This document shows positions 34,901 to 42,836 of a stretch of DNA of 64,000 bases, in pieces. The notes under the pieces are model-generated. The model did no database searches and was not told where the DNA came from. It saw nothing but the letters and a program-made list of their open reading frames with translations. Positions within the stretch are counted from its first letter, which is position 1. The number at the start of each line of letters is the position of its first letter. The stretch is from CBDBJQ01 sp965206405 (lineage in GTDB: Bacteria > Pseudomonadota > Alphaproteobacteria > UBA8366). The position numbers were made by a program, and so were the translations under genes. Where the stretch lies: positions 1,984,001-2,048,000 of the forward strand of contig CBDBJQ010000006.1 of NCBI GenBank assembly GCA_965206405.1. The letters run 5' to 3'.

Positions 34901-35623
34901 CAACGAGTTGGTCGCCAGCACCCACATCGTGGAGCGGAACAGCTCGTCGGCGCGGATCCGGAGGCGCTCTATTCGGGTCGTGCTCTGGGCGAAAGCCTTC
35001 AGGGTCGGCAGCCCCTGAATCGAATCGAGGAACTCGGCCGCAAAATTCTTGTAAGCCCTCGATCGTCTGAAGCTGCTCTTGCGGTCGAGGTGATGGAACG
35101 CCTGAGGCGCAATCAAGGTCACCAGGGCCGCGGCCAGCATCACCAGGGCCAGCGGTAGATCGAAGAAACTGATAATGCTGAAGATTGCGATTGGGGTGAG
35201 AAGCGAGATGAACAGCTGCGGCAGATATTCCCCGAAATAAACCTCGAGCTGTTCGACGCCGTCGACCATGGCGACCATGGCCTCGCCGGTCCGGGAAAAT
35301 CCGAAATGGGCGGGACCAAGCTCATCCATCTTGTCGAACAGCTGGGTCCGAAGATGGATCTGCACCAGCTCGGCGTTGCGGTGCGCCACCATGGTGCGCA
35401 GATATTCAAGTCCGCCCCGGGCGACCATTGTCACAGCGATGCCGGCGGCGGGCCACAAAAGCTCACTCACCAGCGTGCCACCGAACACCTCAACGATCAG
35501 CCAGGCGAGTAGAGCCAGGCGGGCGATACCGAGCAGGACCCCGGCCAATCCCACCAGCACGGCGAGTCCGATACGAAACCGGATCCCCTTGGTGAACCCC
35601 CAAAGCCGCAGATCAAAGTACAC
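31919..35623 (-). CDS. fused two-module ABC transporter (ATP-binding/permease, CydDC-like layout)
   Basis: 1234 residues, two complete exporter halves in one chain (TMD1-NBD1-linker-TMD2-NBD2). NBD1 has Walker A GRSGAGKST, signature LSGGQRQR and Walker B ILVLDEALSS. NBD2 has GPSGAGKTT, LSGGQRQR and LILDEATSHLD. The linker near residues 600-660 is acidic and Ala/Asp-rich. Each TMD has about six helices. Family resemblance is to type IV exporters such as thiol/peptide exporters (CydDC) and some lipid exporters; the substrate is unknown. Both ATP sites look catalytic. It is divergent from bpt. Confidence 0.9.
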   Translation of the reverse strand: MYFDLRLWGFTKGIRFRIGLAVLVGLAGVLLGIARLALLAWLIVEVFGGTLVSELLWPAAGIAVTMVARGGLEYLRTMVAHRNAELVQIHLRTQLFDKMDELGPAHFGFSRTGEAMVAMVDGVEQLEVYFGEYLPQLFISLLTPIAIFSIISFFDLPLALVMLAAALVTLIAPQAFHHLDRKSSFRRSRAYKNFAAEFLDSIQGLPTLKAFAQSTTRIERLRIRADELFRSTMWVLATNSLSRGITDTGIAVGAAVTLGYGAFRVTEGQMELSILVMLLMLGVEVFRPLRDMRALMHNGMVSQASAQTLFGFFDASSTLEEPQDWPGDALEPTVTFRDVHFSYPGGRGTVHTGMDFKVAAGERVGIVGRSGAGKSTIVRLLLRFHDPDAGEVCIGGIDLRALPREEICRQVAVVSQDVYLFHGTVEDNLRIGKPNATQSDYENACRAANIHDFIANLPQGYKTVVGERGIRLSGGQRQRIAIARALLKDAPILVLDEALSSVDAENEAVIQEALEKLMVGRTTLILAHRLSSVIGSDRIFLVENGHVAESGRHRELMDCGGAYARLMAAQIAEGGAGQAMPAGAGGDTTTADADGQNRPVDDLVDALVDDPVDGPAELIGDRPADSDTGIVAAEGLGWFEAAAKLFGHIAPHKGKLAITFTLGITRVFAFIGVGVVSALIVRAVKTGEGFEDFKDLLVWLAVLAPVAGIFHWFESWMAHDMAFRLLADMRIALFRKLDQLAPAYMVRHRSGDMVAMAAHDVEMVEYFFAHTVAPALVAVLVPGTVLVVLGFNGLMLAVTLAPFLLAVVVSPFLMRRRVDVLASRAKEALGELNAHVVDTLQGLPELTAFAYMSERRQEFLGRLTRYHEIREPFLRNLTLQTVFLDVATGLGGLAVVVTGAVLATNGALDNGLLPLFSLLAMAAFLPVSEIANVGRQLADTLGSVRRLHAVDAEPLPVEDGMGMAPPRVSGGGDITFEGVSFRYDSWAKPALDNVSFSVPSGGTLALVGPSGAGKTTSGHLLMRFWDPTEGSIQIDGHDLRQFPLDSLRQRVALVAQETFLFNESLRENILIAKPNATEEELEVAVAKAALGEFIAGLPDGLDTGVGERGLRLSGGQRQRVAIARAFLRDAPVLILDEATSHLDAVNEGVVRAALEELMHDRTTIIIAHRLSTIRNVDRIVVLKEGRMAETGTHRDLVAKGGLYAGLVGRQTAGLVDHPVAVPAVAAVEAVPAGE

Positions 35624-35882
35624 GCTGTATCCCCTCAGGCCCGGCCCGAAACCTTCTGCATCGCCTTGTCAGTGCCGCATCCCGAATCCGGAACTATCCG
35701 GGATGCGGGAGCCCGTCGGACCACCCGTCTATATATGCCATGAATCATGGTTGGTATGCCATGAGTTATGGTCGATCACCTGCCGCAATATTTCGTTTGT
35801 TTTCCGTTCGACAGGCTTTGTATCGTGGCCGCGAATACACGTTGCATTTGAATGAGTTGAGCATGCCGGAGAAGATGGGCAA

Positions 35883-36620
35883 ATGACGACGCAAGGCTTC
35901 CCACGCCAGCTGACGCGGTTCTATCGCTCGAACCCTGCGCCCTGCCCTTACCTGCCCGATCGCATGGAGCAGCAGCTCTTTGCCGAGCTCAACGGCCCGC
36001 TCGCCCACGAGCTCCTCGATACGCTGTCGCTTGCCGGCTTCCGGCGCAGTCATCACATCGTCTACCGGCCCGCATGCTCCGGCTGCACCGCCTGCATCCC
36101 CGTGCGCGTCTCGGCAACCGGCTTCCACCCAACCCCTTCCCTGCGCCGTATCAAGAACCGGAATGCCGACCTTGCCGCCAAGGATGTCGGACTCACTGTC
36201 ACCGAAGAGCAATACGCCCTCTTTCACCGCTATGTCTCCTCCCGGCACGGAGACGGGGAAATGGCGGGGATGGGAATGAAGGATTACGCGGCGATGGTGA
36301 TGTCCAGCCGGGCTGCGACATCAATCGTCGAATTCAGGGACGCCGAGGACACGCTAGCCGCAGCCTGCCTCGTCGATATCCTCAATGACGGGCTTTCGGC
36401 GGTCTACAGCTTCTTCGATCCAAAAATGCCCCGACGCAGCCTCGGTACCCACATGATCATCTGGTTGGTCGAGAGAAGCCTCGCCTGCGGTCTCGACTAT
36501 GCGTATCTCGGATACTGGGTCCCCGGGAGCCCGAAAATGGAATACAAGGCGCGCTTCCATCCCCTGGAAGCGCTCGGGCCCACCGGATGGCAGCTGGTTG
36601 GCAATCCAGAGCCGGCGTGA
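35883..36620 (+). CDS. bpt: leucyl/arginyl-tRNA--protein transferase (bacterial R-transferase type)
   Basis: 245 residues, full length. Motifs include FYRSNPAPCPYLPDRMEQQL, RPACSGCTACIPVRV (the conserved Cys pair), and the C-terminal GNAT-like domain with DPKMPRRSLGTHMIIWLVE and YLGYWVPGSPKMEYK. It conjugates Leu (or Arg) to proteins with N-terminal Asp/Glu, feeding ClpS/ClpAP degradation. It is usually between hemB and parC in this group; here those neighbours are separated from it by mobile DNA on both sides. Confidence 0.93.
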   Translation: MTTQGFPRQLTRFYRSNPAPCPYLPDRMEQQLFAELNGPLAHELLDTLSLAGFRRSHHIVYRPACSGCTACIPVRVSATGFHPTPSLRRIKNRNADLAAKDVGLTVTEEQYALFHRYVSSRHGDGEMAGMGMKDYAAMVMSSRAATSIVEFRDAEDTLAAACLVDILNDGLSAVYSFFDPKMPRRSLGTHMIIWLVERSLACGLDYAYLGYWVPGSPKMEYKARFHPLEALGPTGWQLVGNPEPA

Positions 36621-36763
36621 CAACTGCCCGGGGTGGCGCCGCAATGATCCAGCGCGCTGCCGGACAATCTTCTTTTTGGCGATTATATATTCGACAGCCC
36701 CATAGGATTAATAAGGTTCAACCATCATCGTTCGCCTTACCACTATATTTTTTACCTTTTTCT

Positions 36764-36904
36764 TTATTGCCAGTATGGCTCTGAGCAACTTTGCGCAACT
36801 TTCCGTTGAACCGATCCTCTGAATCGATCTTCGCCGTCGTCCGTTTCCAGTTCACAGGCGGTTTCTTTGAAACGGTCAAGTTGAGTCTTCTTTTTGTCTG
36901 ACAA
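36764..36904 (-). CDS. small hypothetical protein downstream of the PIN gene
   Basis: 46 residues with a TTG start (MSDKKKTQLDRFKETACELE), overlapping the 3' end of the PIN gene by 29 bases. The stretch QLDRFKE.A.ELETDD resembles short conserved proteins often found beside toxin-like genes; the usual follow-on (ED.F...L.K.A) is readable in the +1 frame (EDRFNGKLRKVAQSH). A near-duplication (GAAGATCGATTCA/GAGGATCGGTTCA) may therefore have caused a frameshift. Function unknown; may be intact or recently broken. Confidence 0.45.
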   Translation of the reverse strand: MSDKKKTQLDRFKETACELETDDGEDRFRGSVQRKVAQSCSEPYWQ

Positions 36905-37359
36905 GATTAAGACTCCCCTGTTCTGCGGATTGTGGCTCCCGGATTAGGAGCAGTGGTTTTCCTACAGTTCTGCTTTTCCCTATTAACTGCCGGTCAAACG
37001 TCTCAAGCACGTTAGAAATAAGATGAATTGCCGTTGCAACGTGAATTGCATCCTTCGGTTTTATGTCATTTTCCCAGACAAGGGTTTGCGCTGATTCAGA
37101 TATCTTGCGCGACACATTATACACCCGAATATAGCTGCGCCGGAAAAACCCCCCGCACCAGATCCGCCTGGTCTTTCGATAATCTGGGCCTGTTGCGCAT
37201 CCATAGAACTTCCGCCAGAGTCAACGCAGATGTAGCAATTATGACTTCACCCCGCTCCGCCCTTTGCAGGACGCCATCACACTTCTCGACCTTTCCATCC
37301 TCGGCGCTCAAGTGGCTCAAAAAACAATTGCTATCCCAGTATATTCTCTCAATTGTCAT
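36876..37359 (-). pseudogene. PIN-domain ribonuclease (VapC-like), single frameshift
   Basis: The first part (MTIERIYWDSNCFLSHLSAE to RLSKDQADLVRGVF) ends at a stop near 37117. The continuation in the next frame (SYIRVYNVSRKISESAQTLV, then IKPKDAIHVATAIHL and ETFDRQLIGKS) completes the fold. All expected PIN acids are present across the two frames: D9, E49, the D of KDAIH and the D of TFDRQ. The break lies near a G6-T5 homopolymer run (37149-37159). It could be a real mutation, a slippage switch or a sequencing error. The start overlaps the upstream gene by 4 bases. Confidence 0.7.
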
Positions 37360-38099
37360 ACGGAGGCTATGATCCCGCGAACGTCAGCAGCGGAAGGCAA
37401 TTCACTGTCTTCGGGCAGAACCTCGATCACTTGAGCCTCAATACTGATTGGTGTGCCATCCTTTCGATAATGAATACGGCCCTCTATCTCAACACGCCTC
37501 CGAAAACTATTAAGGACGCTTTGAATCATGGTTTCCGGCACGACACAGTTAATTGCTTTCGGATACAGGAAATCCTTGACCCGAATTTTCAAAGATCCCG
37601 CAGCACCCATGATTGCTTCCAGCCGACCTTCAATCGTTCCAAAGTCATGATAATCGGTATCCCAGTCTTCCTGCACGAATTTAGCAATACCCACTCCGAT
37701 TCCGACAGGTTTCTTCTTTATCCAAAGGTTCACGCCTTTGCCGTTTCGGTGCTTGGCCGTCAAGTCAGAAAGGTTCTTAAGGTGTCTTATTGCTTTATTG
37801 GAAAGTCCTGCGCCCGTGATATCCCCTCGCGCCAATGCAACAGCGCCGGACTCAGCTTGATCATAGATCATCGCGAGCTTAGACTCGGATGCAGATTGAT
37901 TGGGTTCTACGCCAAGTAGCGCGCTCCCCTCTCTCACCCGGACTGTCCAACTGACATCTGCCCCGTCACCCTTCTGGGCCTCGGTGATTTCCTCGACATA
38001 ACCCATGAAATATCTAGCCGCCGCAAGAAAGTCTTTGGGGGATAAATCATCGCCCAGGTCGATAGTCAGGTCGGTTGGTATTTGTTCTGGCGTTGCCAT
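37356..38099 (-). CDS. hypothetical protein, partner of the PIN gene
   Basis: 247 residues from ATG, GAAAG about 9 bases upstream. No named domain is recognised. The N-terminal part (DLTIDLGDDLSPKDFLAAAR) looks mixed alpha/beta. The C-terminal part has HYRKDGTPISIEAQVIEVLP and ELPSAADVRGIIASV, a short beta-hairpin with an acidic tail. It overlaps the PIN start by 4 bases, so the two are co-translated. Position and overlap suggest an antitoxin or guide/adaptor role. Codon use is less GC-rich than the backbone, consistent with transfer. Function unknown. Confidence 0.7.
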   Translation of the reverse strand: MATPEQIPTDLTIDLGDDLSPKDFLAAARYFMGYVEEITEAQKGDGADVSWTVRVREGSALLGVEPNQSASESKLAMIYDQAESGAVALARGDITGAGLSNKAIRHLKNLSDLTAKHRNGKGVNLWIKKKPVGIGVGIAKFVQEDWDTDYHDFGTIEGRLEAIMGAAGSLKIRVKDFLYPKAINCVVPETMIQSVLNSFRRRVEIEGRIHYRKDGTPISIEAQVIEVLPEDSELPSAADVRGIIASV

Positions 38100-38131
38100 G
38101 CGTTCAACTTTCTGTATCTCTGGCGCAGATT

Positions 38132-38505
38132 CTAGGCGCCCGATGAGTCCCGGTAAAGCATTCTCTTTCCGGCAGCGGCCAACAGCGCCACAGAAGCCCT
38201 TTCAGCATCGTTGACGCCATTCGCCTCGCGATGATGTAGCGAAAGTCAAACTCTGCGGCATAGCGGTGCAAATGCTGCTTGCCGCAGTGCTGATACGCGC
38301 CCTTACATGCCGCGTTTGAAGATACTGTAGTAGAAACCTTTGACGGGGTTGGTGTGGACCTGTGGGTTCTCGCGGCTGACATACTCACCCTTGCTGTGGG
38401 TTGTGAAGTCGTGGTCTGCGAACTCGCTGGCGAGGCCTGTGTATTGCTTGGCCTCGTCGATATAGACAACTGCCTCCTTGGCGATGTTCTCACGCAGGAA
38501 AGGTG
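38132..38505 (-). pseudogene. IS1595-family transposase remnant
   Basis: Three frames give one DDE/ISXO2-like tail. LRENIAKEAVVYIDEAKQYT and EYVSRENPQVHTNPVKGFY are in the first, then GAYQHCGKQHLHRYAAEFDF, then YHHREANGVNDAERASVALL with a stop at 38132. At least two frameshifts. The N-terminal half is missing. It directly abuts the dctM remnant. Confidence 0.75.
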
Positions 38506-38673
38506 ACGCGCTCGACCCTCGAATCTCGGCGATGGCGTTCGTCATCCTGATCGGCGCGTCGATGTTCTCGCTGGTTATGTCTCGAAAGTGGTGGAAATTT
38601 GAAGTTGGCGTAATCTCCGGGTGCATTTGAACTGCCCGACTTGGCGGTAGGAGCCGCCTTGGGAGATCACATC

Positions 38674-39049
38674 ATGACGAACACTACGGCAACCTCAGCC
38701 TTTTCGCTACTTGCGCATGAAGACGGCTACGATCCGATTGAGGATCGGCTTCGCGCGAACATTCGATCGACGATCGAAGCGGTTTTTGAAGAAGAGCTTG
38801 AGGGTCTCCCTGGCCGCTGTCGCCACGGACGGTCGGACGCGGGCCGGAAGGGCTATCGTAACGGGTACCGTGAACGCGAGATCATTGCGAGATCATTGCG
38901 AGATCATTGGAACATTTGGTTCAGAGAAGATCAGCGTGCCGCGTGCACGTATCGAACAAGAAGATGGGCGGGTCAGGGAATGGCGTTCCAGGGCCTTGCC
39001 TCGTTATCAGCGTCTGACGAAGAAGGCGGAAGCGCTGCAGGCAGGCTGA
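38674..39049 (+). pseudogene. IS256-family transposase, N-terminal fragment
   Basis: ATG at 38674 (MTNTTATSAFSLLAHEDGYD). The frame runs through IRSTIEAVFEEELEGLPGR and GRKGYRNGYRERE. An 11-bp repeat (AGATCATTGCG, near 38880-38912) then shifts the frame to GTFGSEKISVPRARIEQEDG and EWRSRALPRYQRLTKKAE. The DDE residues are missing because cargo replaces the middle of the gene. Confidence 0.78.
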
Positions 39050-39053
39050 AGCT

Positions 39054-39218
39054 ATGGCCTTGCCCCCCACCACCCAGGATGATTCATCCCTGCGGCAGAT
39101 GGATGGACTTCTCTTCGAGCTGAAAGACGCGCTCGAACCGCTCCGGCAGGCGCTGAAGAGCCCGGCACCGCCTGCGGTGTCGCATGACGAAGACGGAAGC
39201 CCCATCGATCTCCTGTGA
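39054..39218 (+). CDS. short hypothetical ORF at the cargo boundary
   Basis: 54 residues (MALPPTTQDDSSLRQMDGLL to GSPIDLL) starting 5 bases after the transposase fragment ends. It is amphipathic and acidic at the C-terminus (FELKDALEPLRQAL). I do not recognise the family. It may be a genuine small cargo gene or the tail of a fusion. Confidence 0.3.
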   Translation: MALPPTTQDDSSLRQMDGLLFELKDALEPLRQALKSPAPPAVSHDEDGSPIDLL

Positions 39219-39310
39219 TACGCCAGTGCACTGCGACTGAAAACGGTTGCAATACCCCGCCCGAATGCCCATACTATTCCTGAGAAACAAAATGGGAGTG
39301 GCGAGGCGGT

Positions 39311-39565
39311 ATGAGTCGGCGCGACAAGCTGGTTGCCCGACTGAAGGGCAGGCCGAAAGACTTTACCTGGGACGAGCTCGTCAGGCTTCTGGAAGGTCTC
39401 GACTATGCCGAGGCCGTCACGGGCAAGACAGGCGGTTCCCGGCGGCGCTTTGTTCATGCCACCGCGCCCACCATAGCGTTGCACAAGCCGCACCCCGGCA
39501 ACATCGTCAAGATGTACGTCGTCGATGATGTGCTGCGGGTACTGACCGAGGAGGGTCTGATATGA
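39311..39565 (+). CDS. hicA: HicA-family mRNA interferase toxin
   Basis: 84 residues. The dsRBD-like HicA fold is clear: LEGLDYAEAVTGKTGGSRRR, then the catalytic His in ALHKPHPGNIVKMYVV. HicA cleaves mRNA independently of the ribosome. A weak promoter (TTGCAA at 39247, CATACT at 39270, 17-base spacing) lies upstream. It overlaps hicB by 4 bases. Intact, although carried inside a split IS256 transposase gene. Confidence 0.92.
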   Translation: MSRRDKLVARLKGRPKDFTWDELVRLLEGLDYAEAVTGKTGGSRRRFVHATAPTIALHKPHPGNIVKMYVVDDVLRVLTEEGLI

Positions 39566-39912
39566 GCACGATGCTGGAATACAAAGGGTATCTCGGATCG
39601 GTCGAATACAGTAACGAGGACGAGGTGTTGCACGGTCGCCTTGAGTTCATCCGCGACCTGGTGACCTATGAAGGGCAAGACGCCAAAGGCATCAAAGCGG
39701 CGTTCCAGGAGGCGGTGGACGATTATCTTGAGCTCTGCGAGGCCGAGGGCCGCAAGCCCGATGTGCCCCTCAAGGGCAGCTTCAACGTGCGCCCCGGACG
39801 CGACCTACACCGCCGCGCCATGCTCTACGCCAAGCGCCGGGGCATCAACCTCAACACCGTCGTCAGTGATGCGCTCCGCCGATATCTCGAACGCGATGAG
39901 CATGCGGCATAA
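39562..39912 (+). CDS. hicB: HicB-family antitoxin
   Basis: 116 residues. The N-terminal partial RNase H-like HicB domain contains YKGYLGSVEYSNEDEVLHGR and AFQEAVDDYLELCEAEGR. The C-terminal ribbon-helix-helix DNA-binding part ends in KRRGINLNTVVSDALRRYLE. It neutralises HicA and represses the hicAB promoter in characterised systems. The ATGA overlap with hicA couples translation. Confidence 0.92.
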   Translation: MSTMLEYKGYLGSVEYSNEDEVLHGRLEFIRDLVTYEGQDAKGIKAAFQEAVDDYLELCEAEGRKPDVPLKGSFNVRPGRDLHRRAMLYAKRRGINLNTVVSDALRRYLERDEHAA

Positions 39913-39979
39913 GGAAGTTGTTCAACCGACTGAAACAAACGTTTGAAGAATGTGATGATGTGTCCGGGGGGCGGCGTAC

Positions 39980-40450
39980 TTGAACCAAAAAGAAGCGACA
40001 GCGAGAATTAAGATCAACCGGCTGCTTGAGGAAGCCGGCTGGCGCTTCTTTGATGACGCCACGGGCCCGGCAAACATTGTCCTTGAGCCCAACGTAAAGC
40101 TTCACCCCCCCCTCGATCTTGAGGGGCTGGGAGAGGATCTTGAAAAGGCACCAAACGGCTTTGTGGATTTCCTATTGCTGGATGGCCATGGAAGGCCCCT
40201 GATCGTCCTTGAAGCGAAATCAGAGTCTAAGAATCCACTCTCCGCAAAAGAGCAGGCGAGGAAATATGCCAGGTCGCAAAATGCTCGATTTGTTATTCTG
40301 AGCAACGGAAACATTCATTATCTTTGGGATTTGCAGCAAGGCAATCCAACAGTGATTGCGAAATTCCCATCGCCAGGAGAAATCGGGAACCACTATAGTT
40401 TTGAACCGAATGCAGATCGACTTTCGAACGAACAAGTCGAACTCGACTCA
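39980..40450 (+). pseudogene. type I restriction endonuclease R subunit (HsdR-like), N-terminal fragment
   Basis: TTG start giving M-NQKEATARIKINRLLEEAGW. The PD-(D/E)XK region NGFVDFLLLDGHGRPLIVLE followed by AKSESKN contains the D...ExK nuclease residues, then ARKYARSQNARFVILSNGNI. About 155 residues remain; the helicase motor is gone. Homology ends where IS256 transposase sequence resumes (about 40450). The nuclease domain itself looks undamaged, but without the motor it is not an R subunit. Confidence 0.78.
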
Positions 40451-40454
40451 GAAA

Positions 40455-40658
40455 TCAGCGAGAACAACCAACGCGATCGAGCGCCTCAACGAAGAGTTCA
40501 AACGTCGCATCGAGACGCAGACCGTGCTGTCGTCCCCGGAGACCGCGCCAATGCTGTTCCGGGCTCTGATGGCCTCCGGGCAGATCCGGATGCGCAAGGT
40601 CGGTGGCTGGGAAACCCTCGATCAACCGCTCGACGAAATCCTTGACCTCGCCGCATAA
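40455..40658 (+). pseudogene. IS256-family transposase, C-terminal fragment
   Basis: Reads RTTNAIERLNEEFKRRIETQ, TVLSSPETAPMLFRALMASG and QIRMRKVGGWETLD, ending DLAA. This is the end of the same transposase whose 5' part is at 38674-39049. It lies 43 bases inside the right inverted repeat. Confidence 0.8.
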
Positions 40659-41002
40659 CCGCGCCCAACACCAACCCGCTCGGAGATGCCATCGAATAAC
40701 TTCCACCACTTTCGAGACACAACCGTTCTCGCTGACCTTCCGGGGATTGGGCATCGACGAGATGATCGAGGAGTTTCTGCTGAATCTCCCGGGTGGCGCT
40801 GTCGGCGCCATCACCTTCGTGATGCTGGTGATCTTTTTGCTGGGGTTTTTCTCGACTTCCTAGAGATCATCTTCATCGCCGCGCCCATTGTCGGGCCGAC
40901 CCTGCTACAGATGGAGTTCGCGCCCGGCGTTGCAATCGATCCGGTCTGGCTCGGCATCATGACGGCCGTGAACCTGCAGATGTCGTTCCTCACGCCGCCT
41001 AG

Positions 41003-42642
41003 CCCGAATATTTCATGAACAGGTACCGCTAAATCCCGTATTCGTGTTATGATTCAGTTACTTGAAATGATCAAACACAAGGATTTAGCGGTGACAGATT
41101 GTACCCCCGACCAGCTGGAATTTCCAGCCTGTCGTAAACGCCGGGTAACCACCGGCTTCGATGGAGGTCATGTGACGAGCAACGGCGGCGTTTTGCTGCT
41201 GCGCGGGGCGGATCACCTGCCGGGATTGACGGCATCGCTTGCCCGGCGGCTGTCCGACGACCGGCAGGCGGGCAAGGTTGAGCACAGTTTGCGGGATATG
41301 CTGCGGCAACGGATCTACAGCCTGCCCCTGGGTTACGAGGATCTGAACGACCACGACGCCCTGCGCCACGACCAGGCATTGCAGACGGCGGCCGATCGGG
41401 ATCAGCCGCCAGCCAGTCCGTCGACGTTGTGCCGGTTCGAGAACACGGCCGACCGCCAGGTGGCCCGGGCCGCGCACGAGGTCCTGATGGAGACCTTCAT
41501 CGCCTCGTGCAAACACCCGCCCGACGAGCTGGTCCTCGACTTCGACGCCACCGACGATGCGGTTCACGGCCACCAGGAGGGCCGTTTCTTTCAGGGCTAT
41601 TACGACCACGACTGTTTCCTGCCACTTTAAGTGTTTTGTGATGTGTTTTGTGGCGATCAGCTTCTGGTCAGCTACCTGCGGCCCTCGAACATCGACGGCG
41701 CCAAACACGCCTGGGCGATCCTGGCCCTGCTGGTGCGGCGCCTGCGCCGGGTCTGGCCGAAGGTGCGGATCATCCTGCGCGGGGATTCCGGCTTCTGCCG
41801 CCACCGCATGCTGGACTGGTGCGACCGGCATGATGTGGACTATGTCGTCGGCATCGCCAAGAACGCCCGCCTGAACGATCTGGCGGAGCCGTGGCTGGAC
41901 CAGGCGGCCCGGGACTTTGAGGCGTCGGGGGAGAAACAGCGCCTGTTCGGCGAATTTACCCACGCCGCCGGCACCTGGCGCAGCGAACGCCGGGTCATTG
42001 CGCGGATCGAGCATTCGGCCAAAGGGGCCAACCCCCGCTATATCGTCACCAGCCTTCCGGGCAACGCACAGGCACTGTACGAGGAACGATACTGCGCCCG
42101 CGGCGAGATGGAAAACCGCATCAAGGAACAAACAACCCGATCTCTTCGCCGACCGCACCAGCTGCCACAAATGGTGGCCCAACCAGTTCCGCTTGCTGCT
42201 CTCCGCTCTCGCCTACACCCTCATGGAAGCCATCCGCCGGATCGGCCTCACCGGCACCCGCATGGCCCGCGCCCGGTGCGGAACCATTCGCCTGCGCCTG
42301 TTGAAGATCGGCGCCATCATCCTGCGGAACACCCGCCGGGTCCGCTTTATGATGTCCAGTGCCTGCCCCGACGAGGACCTGTTCCGCCTCGTCGCCCGCA
42401 GGCTGGTCCCACTATAGCCGGGCAAAACCCCGGCTTCACCGTTCAGGGAAATGTGCAGGGCGCATGCGGCGCAGGTGCTTCCGCCTGCCCGCAATCCGCA
42501 AAAAAACCGGCTCAGCCGCCAAATATACCGGCTGAACGCCAGGCTCTGCCCGAATACGCAGGAAATCTATGTCAGAGACACCACGAAAAGCCGAATTGAG
42601 GCGGGAAACCAACCGGCCGGACGTCTTCATGAAATATCCGGG
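41003..42642 (+). mobile_element. IS1380-family insertion sequence, decayed
   Basis: 1640 bp from CCCGAATATTTCATGAA at the left to its near-complement (one mismatch) at the right. CTAG lies on both sides (40999-41002 and 42643-42646), either a palindromic 4-bp target duplication or part of the inverted repeat. It sits in the dctM pseudogene. Simple excision does not restore the dctM frame (one base too many), so further change occurred. It carries one transposase gene, broken. Confidence 0.82.
41049..42417 (+). pseudogene. IS1380-family transposase with nonsense and frameshift
   Basis: From MIQLLEMIKHKDLAVTDCTP to ...FRLVARRLVPL. An in-frame TAA (41628-41630) replaces the Tyr codon after DCFLPL, and a 12-bp duplication (GTGTTTTGTGAT/GC) follows. 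The frame continues with GDQLLVSYLRPSNIDGAKHA and IILRGDSGFCRHRML. Near 42130 a 1-base change moves it to QPDLFADRTSCHKWWPNQFR. Active-site region otherwise intact. Confidence 0.85.
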
Positions 42643-42836
42643 CTAGTCGGATTCGCGCTCTTCTATCTGCGGGAGGCGCCGGAGAGCGTGACGACGATGC
42701 AGATCTATCGCGGCGTCGTACCCTTCGTCACCATCCAGGCCCTGGCGCTGATCGTGCTCTGGTTCCTGCCGAAGCTGGCCACCTCGTTGCCAGACAAGAT
42801 CTTCGGAGCCTGAGTCCGACTGCGGACGGGCTGGGG

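Larger units (their letters stand above)
38573..40724 (+). mobile_element. IS256-type element with HicAB and restriction-gene cargo
   Basis: 2152 bp with 24-bp terminal inverted repeats (one mismatch; the inner 19 bp, TGTCTCGAAAGTGGTGGAA, are perfect) at 38573-38596 and 40701-40724. It is flanked by an identical 9-bp target duplication, GTTCTCGCT, at 38564-38572 and 40725-40733. The transposase gene is split: its 5' part (38674-39049) and 3' end (about 40455-40658) sit at the two ends. The middle is replaced by a short ORF, hicA, hicB and the start of a type I restriction R gene. Matching duplications show it inserted as a unit. Confidence 0.88.
38505..42813 (+). pseudogene. TRAP transporter large permease (DctM), broken by two insertions
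   Basis: Three pieces survive. 38505-38572 encodes ISAMAFVILIGASMFSL. 40725-41002 encodes FSLTFRGLGIDEMIEEFLLN through NLQMSFLTPP. 42643-42813 encodes GFALFYLREAPESVTTMQIY to the stop. Removing the IS256-type element and one copy of its 9-bp duplication restores the frame exactly across the first junction. The second piece has a 1-base deletion near 40850. The N-terminal half of the gene is lost. This is a second TRAP system, unrelated to the intact one at 24454-27497. Confidence 0.82.
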
